Source of the DNA: Mytilisepta virgata
Taxonomy: Eukaryota; Mollusca; Bivalvia; Mytilida; Mytilidae
Assembly: GCA_028015205.1 (NCBI GenBank)
Contig: JAPWFG010000022.1
Coordinates: 558,001-622,000 of the forward strand
DNA length: 64,000 bases
Direction of reading: 5' to 3'
This document shows positions 11,278-21,734 of this stretch, piece after piece. Numbering within the stretch: position 1 is the stretch's first letter; every line of letters starts with the position of its first letter. The position numbers and the translations under genes were made by a program. The notes under the pieces were generated by a model. That model did not search any database. It had not been told where the DNA came from and saw nothing but the letters and a program-made list of their open reading frames with translations.

Positions 11278-11298
11278 GGGGGGGGGGGGGGGGGGGGG
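11278..11298 (+). repeat. G21 homopolymer tract
   Basis: A run of about 21 G bases in an intron. An open frame translates it as poly-Gly, but nothing around it supports a gene. Confidence 0.8.
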
Positions 11299-11601
11299 TA
11301 ACTCGATGATATTTGGCAGCAAATTCGGGTCAAGACTTTATAAGGCCGGCGGAGATTTCGGGTCAGGATTTTTTGACACTCTGGAGAATTCCGGTGGGAA
11401 TTTTTAAAAAATCCGCATATTTTTATAAAGCACCGAGGAGAATTTTTGATATCATAACAAATTTATGTTTCAATATATAAATGTTAAATGTATAAATATG
11501 TCTCATCATGATGACCGCCTTTTATTATTTTTGGATAATTTTGGGTATATAATTTTAGCTTTCCTGGATATTTTCGGGTCACAAATTCGATATAACGTGG
11601 A

Positions 11602-11746
11602 TTCAGTATAATAAAATAAATAACACTTTTCTAAGAGGGTGACGGATTATATTGTAACTCCGAGAAAATATTGTCGAGCGAGGCGAAGCCGTTTTTTATA
11701 CTCCGTCACCCTCTTAGAATTGTCTTATTTATTTTATTATACTGAA
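11602..11746. repeat. Foldback element with GAGCGAGGCGAAGCCG loop
   Basis: Outer arms TTCAGTATAATAAAATAAAT … ATTTATTTTATTATACTGAA and inner arms TCTAAGAGGGTGACGG … CCGTCACCCTCTTAGA enclose GAGCGAGGCGAAGCCG. The loop resembles, in composition and palindromic style, those at 1973 and 3701. Confidence 0.8.
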
Positions 11747-11766
11747 TGTCTTCGGTTTTATGAGCA

Positions 11767-11871
11767 GGTGACAGTATAAAATACAACCCGATATTGTTTC
11801 TTTCCAGCGGGTGACCATATAAAATACCACCCACTGTTTCTTTCCAGGGGGTGGTCGAGTAAAATACCACT
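11767..11871 (+). repeat. Short tandem array, ~42-bp unit, 2.5 copies
   Basis: Repeated GGTGAC-TATAAAATAC-ACCC … TGTTTCTTTCCAG units, the last one partial. Confidence 0.65.
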
Positions 11872-12114
11872 TTCTTGTAAAGCAATTAAATTAGAGAAAT
11901 TTACATAAAGTATAATAATTTACAATGTACATAAGGGAGAGACTCCTGATTATGTTCCGAAAATTTATATATTTCATAAAACTAAAATATTGAATATCAA
12001 TTTCAAGATAAGAAGTACCAGCTAGTAATATTCTTGGTACCTTGTGTCCGCTGGCAGATGTATATATAAATATGTAAGTAAATGATGGCATTCTGTATGG
12101 CATTTATTTTCCAG

Positions 12115-12217
12115 GCGCGTTGCAGAGAACTCGGAAGTCGTCTAGCTGAACCACGTGAGCAAGGAACCAACGAATTTATAAAACATTACTTAGACATTAA
12201 ACATCTATTTCATGAAG
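12115..12217 (+). CDS. C-type lectin domain, exon 2 of 3
   Basis: Acceptor tattttccag, donor GAAG|gtaaca. It reads ARCRELGSRLAEPREQGTNE then FIKHYLDIKHLFHE. This is the helix 1 to helix 2 part of the lectin fold: the second core cysteine (ARC), the G-x-x-L-A-E-P motif and the x-E-F/I-x helix 2 pattern. It enters at phase 0 and leaves at phase 1, fitting both neighbours. Confidence 0.85.
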
Positions 12218-12975
12218 GTAACAGACAATCCAAGTGTTATTATTTTACAATATTATTTTTCTATTATTATTTCCATTTTTATCAGAAGTTGAACTATGTT
12301 AAACTTGTATTTACTTTGGGATTTGTTATGACTGTAAGTGGTTGAAAAAAGGCCGTTTTTCGATTTGTTGAAAAGGCAATTTTCAAAATATGATTAAAAA
12401 TACGCATGATTGGAGGTTTCCTTGGATCAAATAGCACTCGTAAAATTTCAGATGCAAAAAGTAACATACCACCCTTGCCCTCCAGGAAAATTAAATGGTT
12501 GGGTCGTAGTAACATATTTACCATCGTCATACTCGGGTCGTTGTTGAATGAAAAATATAAGTCGAGTCCTTTTTAGTTGCTGAGGTAGTAAGGGGCAATT
12601 ATATTACAACTAATCGCTACATTCAAATACATGAAATAAACAACGCGTAACCGAACTACGTAGTAAATCACGAGTGTGCGTAATACGGTCACAAGTTGTT
12701 CAGTTATGTTATTTCAATTCAGCAATTAGTTTTACTTTTTATTACATTGAATAGAATCTAGCATTTCAGCAAAATTTATTGAAATAAAACGGACTATGTG
12801 TCTCCGCAGCAATTGTGACGTCACTTCCTAGAGTGAAATACTGGCTTTACACGTGTGATTTACCAGATTTTCTTTCCATAGATTACTACGGTTTATCAAC
12901 GGTTACAATGTAATAATGAACTTTCAATAACATTTGACCTCTCCAGTTACTCACTCCACTATTTTATCATTCTAG
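12218..12975. other. Lectin intron 2, nothing recognised
   Basis: AT-rich intron ending in a good acceptor (cattctag). Confidence 0.4.
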
Positions 12976-13184
12976 AACAAATAGCTCATAATTATTTTCT
13001 TGGATTAACTGACCTTAACAACGGATGGTCCTGGGATAGTGGCGGTGCATTATCTTTTACTGACTGGGCAGACGGTGAGCCGTCTGGTGGAACAGAACAC
13101 TGTGCTGTAGCATGGGGTCTACGAAGATTCGTATGGAATGATGAGGAATGTACCAGAGAATTTCAGTATATATGTGAAAAATAA
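12976..13184 (+). CDS. C-type lectin domain, exon 3 of 3, with stop codon
   Basis: It reads EQIAHNYFLGLTDLNNGWSW … FTDWADGEPSGGTEHC … FVWNDEECTREFQYICEK and stops at TAA 13182-13184. It contains the hydrophobic-core motif (FLGLTD, equivalent to WIGL), the long-loop motif Glu-Pro-Ser in place of the usual Glu-Pro-Asn or Gln-Pro-Asp, the WND calcium-site motif and the last three conserved cysteines. E-P-x plus WND suggests calcium-dependent sugar binding is possible, with specificity unclear because Asn is replaced by Ser. An AATAAA overlaps the stop (13180-13185) but is too early to be the working poly(A) signal on its own. The gene is a typical bivalve secreted or surface lectin, plausibly in immune recognition (family inference). 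Confidence 0.9.
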
Positions 13185-13289
13185 AATTTGTAAAATGACA
13201 CAGTGGAAATACTGTTACCCCGCCACAATGCATATGTAAATGTCGCAAGTTCCGATCCTGTACTCTTGTCTGATATAATTGTGATATGT

Positions 13290-13480
13290 TTAAGGAATTC
13301 TGTTTTATTTGGGATTTTGTTTTACTGAATTCTATGTTGTTTGTTTTTTTTACGAAATTCTGTGTTGTTTGGGATTTTTTATTGAATTCTGTGTTGTTTG
13401 GAATTTTTTAAATAGAATTCTGTGTTGTTTTGGGATTTTTTTTTTTTTGCTGAATTCTGTGTTGTTTGGAATTGTTATGC
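13290..13480 (+). repeat. Degenerate ~27-34-bp tandem array
   Basis: About six units of GAATTCTGTGTTGTTTGGGA followed by T-rich spacer, just downstream of the lectin stop. It may lie in the 3' untranslated region. The open frame through it is low complexity. Confidence 0.8.
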
Positions 13481-13849
13481 CTTCGTTGAATTTTTATTTT
13501 ATCCATTTATTGCTCGTCTTTTCACGATAGCCGACATTGCAGGCGGCACGGATCGCTCTGTCCATCAACGAAATATATAAGTTTAAATTTAATTAGTAAA
13601 TTACATACATAAACAATATGAAAGTAAAAGAGAAACTGTCCTATAAATTAGAATGGTTTCTTTTTGAAATGTGTTCTCCTCGTATCTAAGGCTTATATAG
13701 TGTTCTCTCATGTTGGTCTTGAGTTCGTCCTTTTGATTCCAATCAATTTTTTGTTTGAATTATTATCCTTTAGTCCATATTCAAACTGTGTATTGCAAAA
13801 GTGGCATTACGACAAAGCCAACCGTGATGAATGTAGGTTTAACATATTT

Positions 13850-14092
13850 AACACTGCCGTATTTCTGTGCCTGTCCTAAGTCAGGAACCTCTAGCCTTTA
13901 TTAGTCTTGTGTTTTTTTTAAATTGTGGTTCATTTGTATGTATCGGAGTTTAGTATGCCATCCATTTCGCTGAACTAGTATGCATTATTGTTCAGGTGCG
14001 GGATTTTCTCGCTGCGTTGAAGACCCATTGGTAGGCTTGAGCGGTTTTCTGCGCTTTGGTCGGGTTGTTGTCTCTGTTGTCTCTATTTCAAA
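13850..14092 (+). repeat. Dispersed repeat resembling one abundant in mussel transcripts
   Basis: Contains CCTGTCCTAAGTCAGGAACC, CTGAACTAGTATGCA, GCGGGATTTTCTCGCTGCGT and GGTCGGGTTGTTGTCTCT. From memory, this order of motifs is common in 3' ends of Mytilus transcripts. No coding function seen. Confidence 0.5.
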
Positions 14093-14812
14093 CAAGGGAA
14101 AAAAACCCAAAAATATCATCAACATCTTCCTCTGCAGATATCAACAGATTTTTGGCCTTCGCAGACCATAAGTCTTCAGGAAAAAATATGATTTGTTATG
14201 GATCATATTATAAACCATTGGCATCAGTTCTACATGTAAATGTACGCATGCATGTTGCTTCACTGCACGTATTTTTTCAAATTTTATTCGTCTACGTGCA
14301 AGTCTATTTACATACGAACTAGGACGCATAAATTTTTTGCTTACATTTTCTATTTTAGGTCTTGATCGGAACTTGTGAGTCGTAATTTGACGAAATATGC
14401 ATAGTTTCTGCATGTGACTGATACCATACCATAGAATATTATGTATTCAAATTTTTTTGTTTGTTAACGGGCCTTTCGCTGAATTATAATATCTAGCTTT
14501 CACAACCCAAGGATACTGGTTTAACCCCGCCGCATTTTATGGGTATGTCCCTAGTCAGGAAAGTCATGAATGTCTGTCTCAGTTACCTTTTTACTTTATT
14601 TATTTGTTGATATTCTGATATGATATATGATATAACAAATCATGAATTACCCTGGGTCCATTCATTCACACAATGAATTTCATCACTGAAGACCATGTTG
14701 TAAGTTGTAAGCTCTGAATGTTTGTTTAGTTGTATACCTGTGATGTTGTGCTTTCTTTGTAACTTCACTCCATATCTGTTTTTTTTCCACATTCCATATT
14801 GTTTCAGATGAT
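14093..14812. other. Intergenic, nothing recognised
   Basis: Only short unsupported open frames on both strands. Confidence 0.4.
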
Positions 14813-15070
14813 TTGTTTGTTTGTTTAGTTAGGGTTATACGCCGTTTTCAACACATATGCCTATTTCGCGGCGGTCAGATTTTAGTGTTGGAGGAAGCCG
14901 GATTACCCGGAGAGGACCAACGACCTTCGGTAGGAAAATTGGAAATCCCTGTCAATTAAGATCGAACACACCCCGCCAAAGATGAGATTCGAACTCACGA
15001 CGTCAGTGTTGACAGGCTAGTGATCATTAGTCGTGACGAACTACCTAGACCACTCGGCCACCGAGGACCC
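14813..15070 (-). mobile_element. tRNA-headed SINE, minus orientation
   Basis: On the minus strand the head reads CTCGGTGGCCGAGTGGTCTA (A box) and carries a GTTCGAATCTCA-type B box, followed by a body ending in AAAACGGCGTATAACCC. The head resembles tRNA-Leu/Ser. It is one of six family members in the window. Confidence 0.8.
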
Positions 15071-15910
15071 TTTTCACATGAAAATAGATCTTTGTTTTCT
15101 TTTCGTTATAGTGTATACGTGACAGTACGAATACAGTGGTGTTGTACAAGTGTAACTTATGCTTCAAAACTTTTCATTCCTGTTTAAGTTCTTGCATATG
15201 CCTTAATTGCTTCTATTTTAAGGGGGTACCCAACACTCTGACTAAAATAGAGTTGGCTCGTTTAATTTTCATAAAATTTTGTAAAAGTATTTACTTTGAC
15301 CTGTTGACAAAAATAAAAAAATTCAAGAAATTTGAACCACACAATTAACGGGAATAATTTCATTGGATATATAGCAGTTTGACAAACACTGATTTTGATC
15401 ATTGAGAAGCTTGATTTCTCTTTACTAATAGTATGTGATTAAAACGTTCAGTTGATTTTTAGAGAGTTAACTCCCTTAGGTGTTCTGTTCCCCTTAGATA
15501 TGCAAAAATATGCAAAACACCAAAGAATCCGGTGTGTTCTAAATTGTAGTTATAGCCAGACATTTATCTACATAGTCGCACGCTTTCTGGTGCTAAGACC
15601 TCCTGTTATAAAACAGTCCGTTTGTCGTCAGAGGACTGTTGGAAAAACTACTGCTTCGGTGTAGGTGATAAGACTTCCAAATACGTCTTATCAGATTATA
15701 TGTGTCTTTTCCAATAATAGAGTAAAGATAACTAAGCACAGTTTATCGTCAGTAGGACTTCATTTCTAAAGGAAATTTATTTGGAGAGAGATATTCATTG
15801 TCCTTTCTTACCAACACAAATGTATCAACAACTAACTCGAGTATTTGTGTTTGTGTGCGTCTTTACAAACAAAGGTATCGCTATAATGACAGTTGTTATT
15901 TTATTTAACG

Positions 15911-16186
15911 GTGCCTCGGTGGCCGAGTGGTCTAGGTAGTTCGTCATGTCTACTACTGATCAGTAGCCGGTCAATGCTGGGGTTGTAAGTTCGAATCTCA
16001 TCTGTGGCGGGGTGTGTTTGACTCCGATCTTAATTGACAAGGATTGCCAATTTTCCTACCGAAGGTCGGTGGTTCTGTCCGGGTACTCCGGCTTCCTGCA
16101 CTAATAAAAACTGGCCGCCGCTAAATGGCCAACATGTGCTGAAAACGGCGTTAAATCCCAACTATACTAAACTAAACTGTTTTATT
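15911..16186 (+). mobile_element. tRNA-headed SINE, plus orientation (best copy)
   Basis: The head reads GTGCCTCGGTGGCCGAGTGG then TCTAGGTAGTTCGTC, with B box AAGTTCGAATCTCATC. The body contains CTTAATTGACAAGGATTGCC and the tail GGCGTTAAATCCCAACTA. The A and B boxes indicate a pol III origin from a tRNA-like gene. It cannot be a working tRNA because the acceptor stem and anticodon arm do not form. Confidence 0.85.
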
Positions 16187-16259
16187 TAACCAAAATTAAA
16201 CTCATTCAAAGTAAGATATTGTTTTTCCTCAGTTCAGGTACCTCACCAGAATTTAGAAT

Positions 16260-16415
16260 TGAGAAATAATTCAAAATATCCCGATTTTACCACGAATTTG
16301 CAATTTTTACCAAATATTTTGCCAAGATCGACAGCGAGTTGTAAAATATCGGCATAAAGCGCCTACCTGTGGTAAAATGAGGATATTTTCAAGCCACCGT
16401 GAATTATTTCTAGTC
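16260..16415. repeat. Foldback element
   Basis: GAAATAATTCAAAATATCCC and ATTTTACCAC on the left pair imperfectly with GTGGTAAAAT … GGATATTTTC … GTGAATTATTTC on the right. Confidence 0.6.
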
Positions 16416-17589
16416 TAATAGGCCAGTTTCTGCGACATTTTAAAAACCCGCAACACAGGCATTCAGACACAAAAACGCCATTACAAAACGCAAGTCATGT
16501 TATGACGTCGTTAATGCTTGTGAGAAACATTACTATGACGTTGCCAAACACGCCGTCTAACGTCTGTGACGTTGGAATCAAAATATACGTATTTTACCAC
16601 GGATGTAGACTGAAAGAATTTTGAAGCAGGTCATATTAGAATAACATTTAAAAATTAACAGACAGAAGAAATATTTTATCCTCCCATCAATTTGTATAAT
16701 AACACGCTTTTCTATGTATTGAATTATTTTTAATTTGAAGAACAGGAATGAAATTATTGTTCTCTTGCTTTGACCTCCCCCTACGTGTATGTAGGGATTT
16801 CAAGAATTGATTCATTACTCAAATGTCTTTAAATTTTTCGTTCAAAATTTGACAAAAATTACCAGAAATTTCTAAGGCTCTCCCTTTCCTGTTTGTTTTA
16901 ATTGTTTTGATTTTTTTATGGTTGTGCATATTAATTTATAATTATATCTTTAACCGGTTTTCCAGTATTTTGATCTTGATCACTGATGAAGAGTTGTCAG
17001 TCAATGAAATAGTCATACAGTGCATCAAATTTATTTCGGTATTTTGTGGTACGTTTTATTAATCCACCATATTCCTTCCTCCATTTTATATACTCAAAAA
17101 TATTCGGCTGAATTAAAGGATGTTAAAAAGGTAATCAATATCATGCTTAACTTTGTTTTTGTTAATACTCAATATGTTACAATTGTCTTCCCTTTTAATC
17201 ATATTTCTTTAAAAACCAGAAGGGAAATTGGGCTTTTGCAGAAATTTTAGATATATACTATTAAAGACGAGTGCGCTAGAATTTATTTTATATGAACAAA
17301 TTTTAAAAGTCTGCAGTTCAACCAATTTGTCTAGCCAACAAAATTCTTTCAATGAAAAATATCTGGAAATCCGATATCTTCCATAGGGTTTTTAGGGGCA
17401 GGCAAATTATTTCGAAATCCAAGAGTTGGTGGAGTACTTACCATTTATTTAAAAGCCCATTTATCTGTTGAAAATGTCCAATACACACTTTTTCATGCAG
17501 CAATAAAGTGTAATTCAAACGAACTTCTTGCTTGCGTGGAAAATAGACATTTTTCAGTAATTATAGATGACAAATATTCCTAAGAAGCA
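16416..17589. other. Intergenic or intronic, nothing recognised
   Basis: AT-rich, with short open frames but no supported exon. Confidence 0.35.
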
Positions 17590-17790
17590 AACCTAAAAAA
17601 ACGCAATCCATTAGACAGACAAACCCGGGAAGACAAATGAACAATCACAAGCACAACAGATAAACACTGAAAACTAAAAAAAACAATGAACAACACAAAC
17701 TCCTATAAAAACAACAGGAGTGATCTCAGGTACTCCGGAAGGGTATGCAGTTCCTGCTCCGTATTCAGCACCTGTCATGAAGTTCAACAA
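17590..17790 (+). repeat. Dispersed repeat with GGTACTCCGGAAGGGTA motif
   Basis: GGAGTGATCTCAGGTACTCC and GGAAGGGTATGCAG match from memory a repeat common in mussel sequences. A diverged relative lies at about 21340-21490 (TAGTCTGGAAGGGTAAGCAG). Confidence 0.45.
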
Positions 17791-17812
17791 AGTATTTCTT
17801 TATATTTTTCAG

Positions 17813-17920
17813 CCTTTTTTGCATTGCCATGTGTGGATGATACCCGAGTAGTATGTAATTCTTTTGTTTGTAGCAGACCTTTACAAATTCTTTGTCCGGT
17901 AGCGTGTGGCTTGTGTCAAG
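17813..17920 (+). CDS. ShK-type (ShKT) cysteine domain exon
   Basis: Acceptor tatatttttcag, donor TCAAG|gtatag. It reads in phase 1, giving a domain of about 32 residues with six cysteines in the order C-VDD-…-C-…-C-…-CP-xx-CG-x-C. The Asp after the first cysteine and the CPxxCGxC ending are diagnostic of the ShKT fold. Such domains occur in many secreted invertebrate proteins, usually as an accessory extracellular module beside an enzyme or adhesion domain; nothing here marks it as a venom component. The exon is symmetric phase 1-1, like the stalk and lectin modules to its left. Its 3' half and donor are copied downstream in a tandem array (17839-18470). It could be an alternative 3' module of the lectin-like gene or part of a second gene. 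Confidence 0.75.
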
Positions 17921-18470
17921 GTATAGGTAATGTTAAAGTACAAAAATACCCGAGTAGTATGTAATCCCTCTGTTTGTAGTGGACCTTTGCAAACACTTGA
18001 TCCGGTAACGTGTGGTTTGTGTCAAGTTATAGTTAATGTTAAAATACAAAGATACCCGAGTAGTATGTAATCCCTCAGTTTGTAGGGGACCTTTGCAAAA
18101 CCTTTGTCCGGTAACGTGTGGCTTGTGTCAAGGTACAGTCAATGTTAAAGTACAAAGATACCGGAATAGTATGTAATCCCTCTGTTTGTAGTGGGCCTTT
18201 GCAAACACTTGATCCAGTAACGTGTGACTTGTGTCAAGGTATAGTTAATGTTAAAAGACAAAGATACCCGAGTAGTATGTAATCCCTTTGTCTGTAGTGG
18301 ACCTTTGCAAACACTTTTTCCGGTAACATGTGGCTTGTGTCAAGGTACAGTCAATGTTAAAGTACAAACATACCCGAGTAGTATGTAATCCGTCTGTTTG
18401 TAGTGGACCTTAGCTAAACCGTTGTCTGGTAAAGTGTGGCTTGTGTCAAGGTTCAGTTAATACCAAAGTA
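17839..18470 (+). repeat. ~107-bp tandem array copying the 3' half of the ShK exon plus its donor site
   Basis: Six units start with TACCCGAGTAGTATGTAAT (or a close variant) at about 17839, 17946, 18053, 18160, 18265 and 18370. The first is the real exon. Units 2-5 keep the reading frame but lack the first cysteine segment. Unit 3 keeps the remaining cysteines, whereas units 2, 4 and 5 have replaced the CP cysteine with Asp or Phe. Unit 6 has an in-frame stop. Units 1, 3, 4 and 5 keep CAAG|gta donors; unit 2 has a degraded one. Confidence 0.85.
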
Positions 18471-18500
18471 CAATTTTTGAAATGGGAAAACTGATAATTA

Positions 18501-18613
18501 GGATATAACTGTATTGTATTTTATTATTTGACGGCATCAATTGAATTAGTTAATGGTCGGAAATTGAGTTTACTGGCGACGCGTCAAATAATAAAATACA
18601 ATACTGTTATCCC
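18501..18613. repeat. Foldback element
   Basis: TGTATTGTATTTTATTATTT followed by GACG on the left pairs with CGTC followed by AAATAATAAAATACAATACT on the right, forming a stem of about 25 bp. Confidence 0.8.
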
Positions 18614-18964
18614 CATTGTAATGTAGATGTCAAAATATCGCTTTAAAACGAAAATTTTCAAAACGTCGGAAGTAACGTCTGCGCTTGCGAAATAGTTTCA
18701 TGGCATCAATTGTGCGTTTGATACCATGAGATTTTCAACGTTGTCCAATCAGAATCAGTATTGCATTACAATTTGAATTAATTATCTTTTTATGTACATA
18801 AGATACACATTTCTAAAAACTTCAAGTCTGACTGTATGTGAAGTTTGCGACTATGATTTCAGAACCGTCATTTTTTTTTTTTTTTTTTTTTTTTTGCACT
18901 CCTGCACATTAATGCTGCAAACAGCATACAGTAAATATATGAATTTGAGGTGATGGATGGATGG

Positions 18965-19162
18965 ATTGATGAATTGTTGTTGTTTAACGTCCAGTGGCAT
19001 CCATGTGCATATCGTGTTGATATGATAATGAATATGATCCCTGCTTTGTACTAGACCGACACACTGAGGCGGATTGTTAATATGCTAGCTCACGAGGTAA
19101 TTATCCGCAGGAAGACATATCATCCCACTTGGTCACATTATACTGACTCCGAGCCGACCGAA
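18965..19162 (-). mobile_element. Second SINE-like family, fragment
   Basis: Shares GTTGTTTAACGTCCAGTGGC, ATCCCTGCTTTGTACTAGAC, GCTAGCTCACGAGGTAA and GACTCCGAGCCGACC with the fuller copies at 35555-35903 and 45541-45895. The tRNA-like end is missing. Confidence 0.7.
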
Positions 19163-19596
19163 TTTGAGGTGAATTATCTAATACATGTATTAAGACTTCT
19201 TCTTTACACTAAATTTTCACAGACAAACGTTTCTATCATCGTTCACCCCTAGCTTTGACCACTTGTTGACAAAAACACAGTTGCACATGTGAAGAGTATG
19301 ATTTTATTTTTATTTGACCGAAAAATGGAGTAACTTTCTAAATAAGTTATTTATATGTGTGAACAGGTATCGGGCATAAACTGTAATTGAAACATTAAAA
19401 TTCTTCATTTTTTAATTTAATTACCCGTTTGTTAGAAAAATTCTGAACAATTTTGTTACGTGGCAACACGATGATTTATCTTTCTCTTTGAAATAAGTCA
19501 TAAACAGTAAAAAACATTTAAAACAAATTGTGGAAATCTATACTTATCTAGGTATTTAAATTGAATTCTTGAATAATCGGCACTTTTATATTTTAG
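19163..19596. other. Intron-like, nothing recognised
   Basis: AT-rich sequence leading into the linker exon. Confidence 0.35.
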
Positions 19597-19653
19597 TATC
19601 ATCAACAAAATCCAGGGTGTTAACAACAACGAAATCTCCAACTACCCTCAAAG
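19597..19653 (+). CDS. Thr-rich stalk exon (ShK region)
   Basis: Acceptor ttatattttag, donor CAAAG|gtaatg. It reads SSTKSRVLTTTKSPTTLK. It has exactly the length (57 nt) and phase (1-1) of the stalk exon at 7425-7481 and the same TATCA start, so it is very probably a duplicate linker module. It joins in frame with the ShK exon at 17813-17920. Confidence 0.55.
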
Positions 19654-19720
19654 GTAATGATACACATTCACCAATTCTAAATGTGATGTACCTTAAATCA
19701 AATGACGTTCAACCCAAAAT

Positions 19721-20390
19721 ATAGCCCTTTTCAGAAACTCATTTCCGGTATCACGATTCCGACTCTAAAATTAATATGCTGTTGGCGTGGCCAATGATGC
19801 GAGCACAGCAATATTAGCCCTTTCCAGAAACTCATTTCCGATATCACGATTCTGACTCTAAAATTATAATTTAAAGCAAGTTATTTCCCTAAGTTTACTT
19901 ACTTCCGGCGAACAAAACTTTTTTAGCCTAAGTATGTAGCACAAAATAATATGGCTGCCCGCATTAAACTTTTTAAATGACCCACATGTAGAAAATGCAT
20001 ATGGTCCTATAGTGCTCGCTGCGCTCGCTATAATTTGAACCAAGTTATTTCCCTTGCTAGGATGTTCCGAGACGTAGTACTGGTTCGTTGCAATGAAGAG
20101 TAAAGGATAAGCTGTTTTTAAAACTTGTTAATTTGCACGTAATGTTTTGTTTATATAAACTTGGGAACTACTTACGATCTTTTTGCTTCCAACATACTTG
20201 TAATCAAACTTGATTATAAAGCTGGAAATATTTATATATCAAAGTAATAAATAATTTCTATTTACTTCCCACTGGCTGCTCTGCACTGCAGCGAACCAGT
20301 ACTACGTCCCAGCAAGGGAAATAACTTGCCTCAAATTATAATTTTAGAATCAGAATCGTGATTCCGGGATGAGTTTCTGAAAATGGCTAT
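19721..20390. mobile_element. MITE family B, long copy with nested end
   Basis: Starts ATAGCCCTTTTCAGAAACTC and ends GAGTTTCTGAAAATGGCTAT. A second copy of the left end occurs at about 19807, suggesting insertion of one element into another or an internal duplication. Shares CCAGTACTACGTCCCAGCAA with the element at 7007-7287. Confidence 0.8.
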
Positions 20391-20641
20391 ACCAAATCAC
20401 TGTTATATATATCACATATAAAAACATGAAAATATCGGCTTAAGAATAGTTACAGAAAATAAGATGTAAAAATGCAGCTTTTGAAAGAGCACGCGATAAA
20501 CATAAAATTGTAAAATACAAATAAAAAAGAGCGTACTTTATGCTAAATCATTTAGAAATAAAACTCAAATATCTAATATTTTTTAATAAACTTATATTAA
20601 TTCAACAAAATACCACAAGGCCATAGCATTTCTTTCCTCAG

Positions 20642-20661
20642 TTCCAATGACTGTTCAATAA
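20642..20661 (+). CDS. Possible terminal mini-exon of the ShK/stalk gene
   Basis: After a strong acceptor (ttctttcctcag), the phase left open by exon 19597-19653 reads VPMTVQ and then TAA. AATAAA overlaps the stop (20657-20662). This would end the ShK/stalk transcript six residues after the Thr-rich linker. The exon is very short, so the call is speculative. Confidence 0.3.
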
Positions 20662-21734
20662 AAGACGCTACAGCCTTAATTTGTTAAGATATAACGTGTG
20701 TAAGAGTAAATTTCGTCTCGTAGTAAATTGTGACCCCCGGACTTTGTTTCCAGGTAAATTAATCCATGTTTTGATATTGACTAGAAAATTTAGTCCCAGG
20801 ATTAATTTTCCTAGGAAAACGAGACCATGATTAGTAATATATGTCCGGCATTAGTTTTCCTAGGAAAGTTGGTTCTGGGACTTAACTAAACTAGTAAAAT
20901 TTTATATTTTGCACAATTTTCTGTATGATATAAGATTGATATAGCAATATTCGAAGAAAAGTTTTTATTTTCATTTCATAAATCATAATATTCATACTTT
21001 ATTATAATTAAAAACAAATCTCTTAATAGATGTCTCTGAATATTAATCTATTATGAATTTTATATTTGTAGAAAATAATATAAAATTAATGATCATATAA
21101 CAAAGGTAATCCAAACATTTCACTGTTATACAGATAAATAATACTTTAAGAACAATGTTGTCCTAGTAAAATTGATGAAATGTCATTTTTACCTTGAAAA
21201 AATGTCTAGGGACGTTTTTAACTGGCTTTGGAATAATATTACTAGTAAAATATGTAACCATGGATTAAATTTACTAAAATTCCAGCCACAGACACATTTT
21301 ACCAGGACTAATTTTTAAGTTAAACACGTAGAAACCATTGAAGGCTACAATACAAACATGACTAAAGACAGGACAAAACCACTCAGAACTAAAATTTACA
21401 ATCTATGTTACTCATATTAAGAAGACACCTATGAGTAGTCTGGAAGGGTAAGCAGTCCCATTCTCATTATCTCCAACAAAGTCAGTTCAGTAGATGAAGT
21501 CCGATGAATCATTTTCAGCCATATGTGATCCAGGTTGGATCCAGGTTGGAAGCTAACTAAAGACCAGTTAGGAAATGTTGTAGTCAAGTTCTCAAGATGC
21601 TGATGATGTAAGCAATAAAATTCGTAAGGTCAGTTGTGTAGGATGTGTGTGTTGACCGCTGTCCCCTTCCCCAAACAAAAAACCCACAAAAACAAATTGA
21701 AAGACAATCCCCCTAAAAAACCGCCAAATGGCCA
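20662..21734. other. Intergenic with short dispersed repeats
   Basis: Several imperfect copies of a motif like ATTAATTTTCCTAGGAAA lie between about 20740 and 21310, on both strands. A diverged copy of the 17590-17790 repeat lies at about 21340-21490. No exon seen. Confidence 0.4.

Noticed and set aside
11213..11407. Open frame encoding a poly-Gly stretch
   Set aside because: Created by a G homopolymer; no splice, start or homology support.
13309..13530. Hydrophobic 73-residue open frame that looks like a membrane protein
   Set aside because: It is the translation of a T-rich degenerate tandem array (GAATTCTGTGTTGTTTGG).
15911..16020. A working tRNA-Leu or tRNA-Ser gene
   Set aside because: A and B boxes are present but the acceptor stem and anticodon arm do not form, and six dispersed copies with a shared non-tRNA body show it is a SINE.
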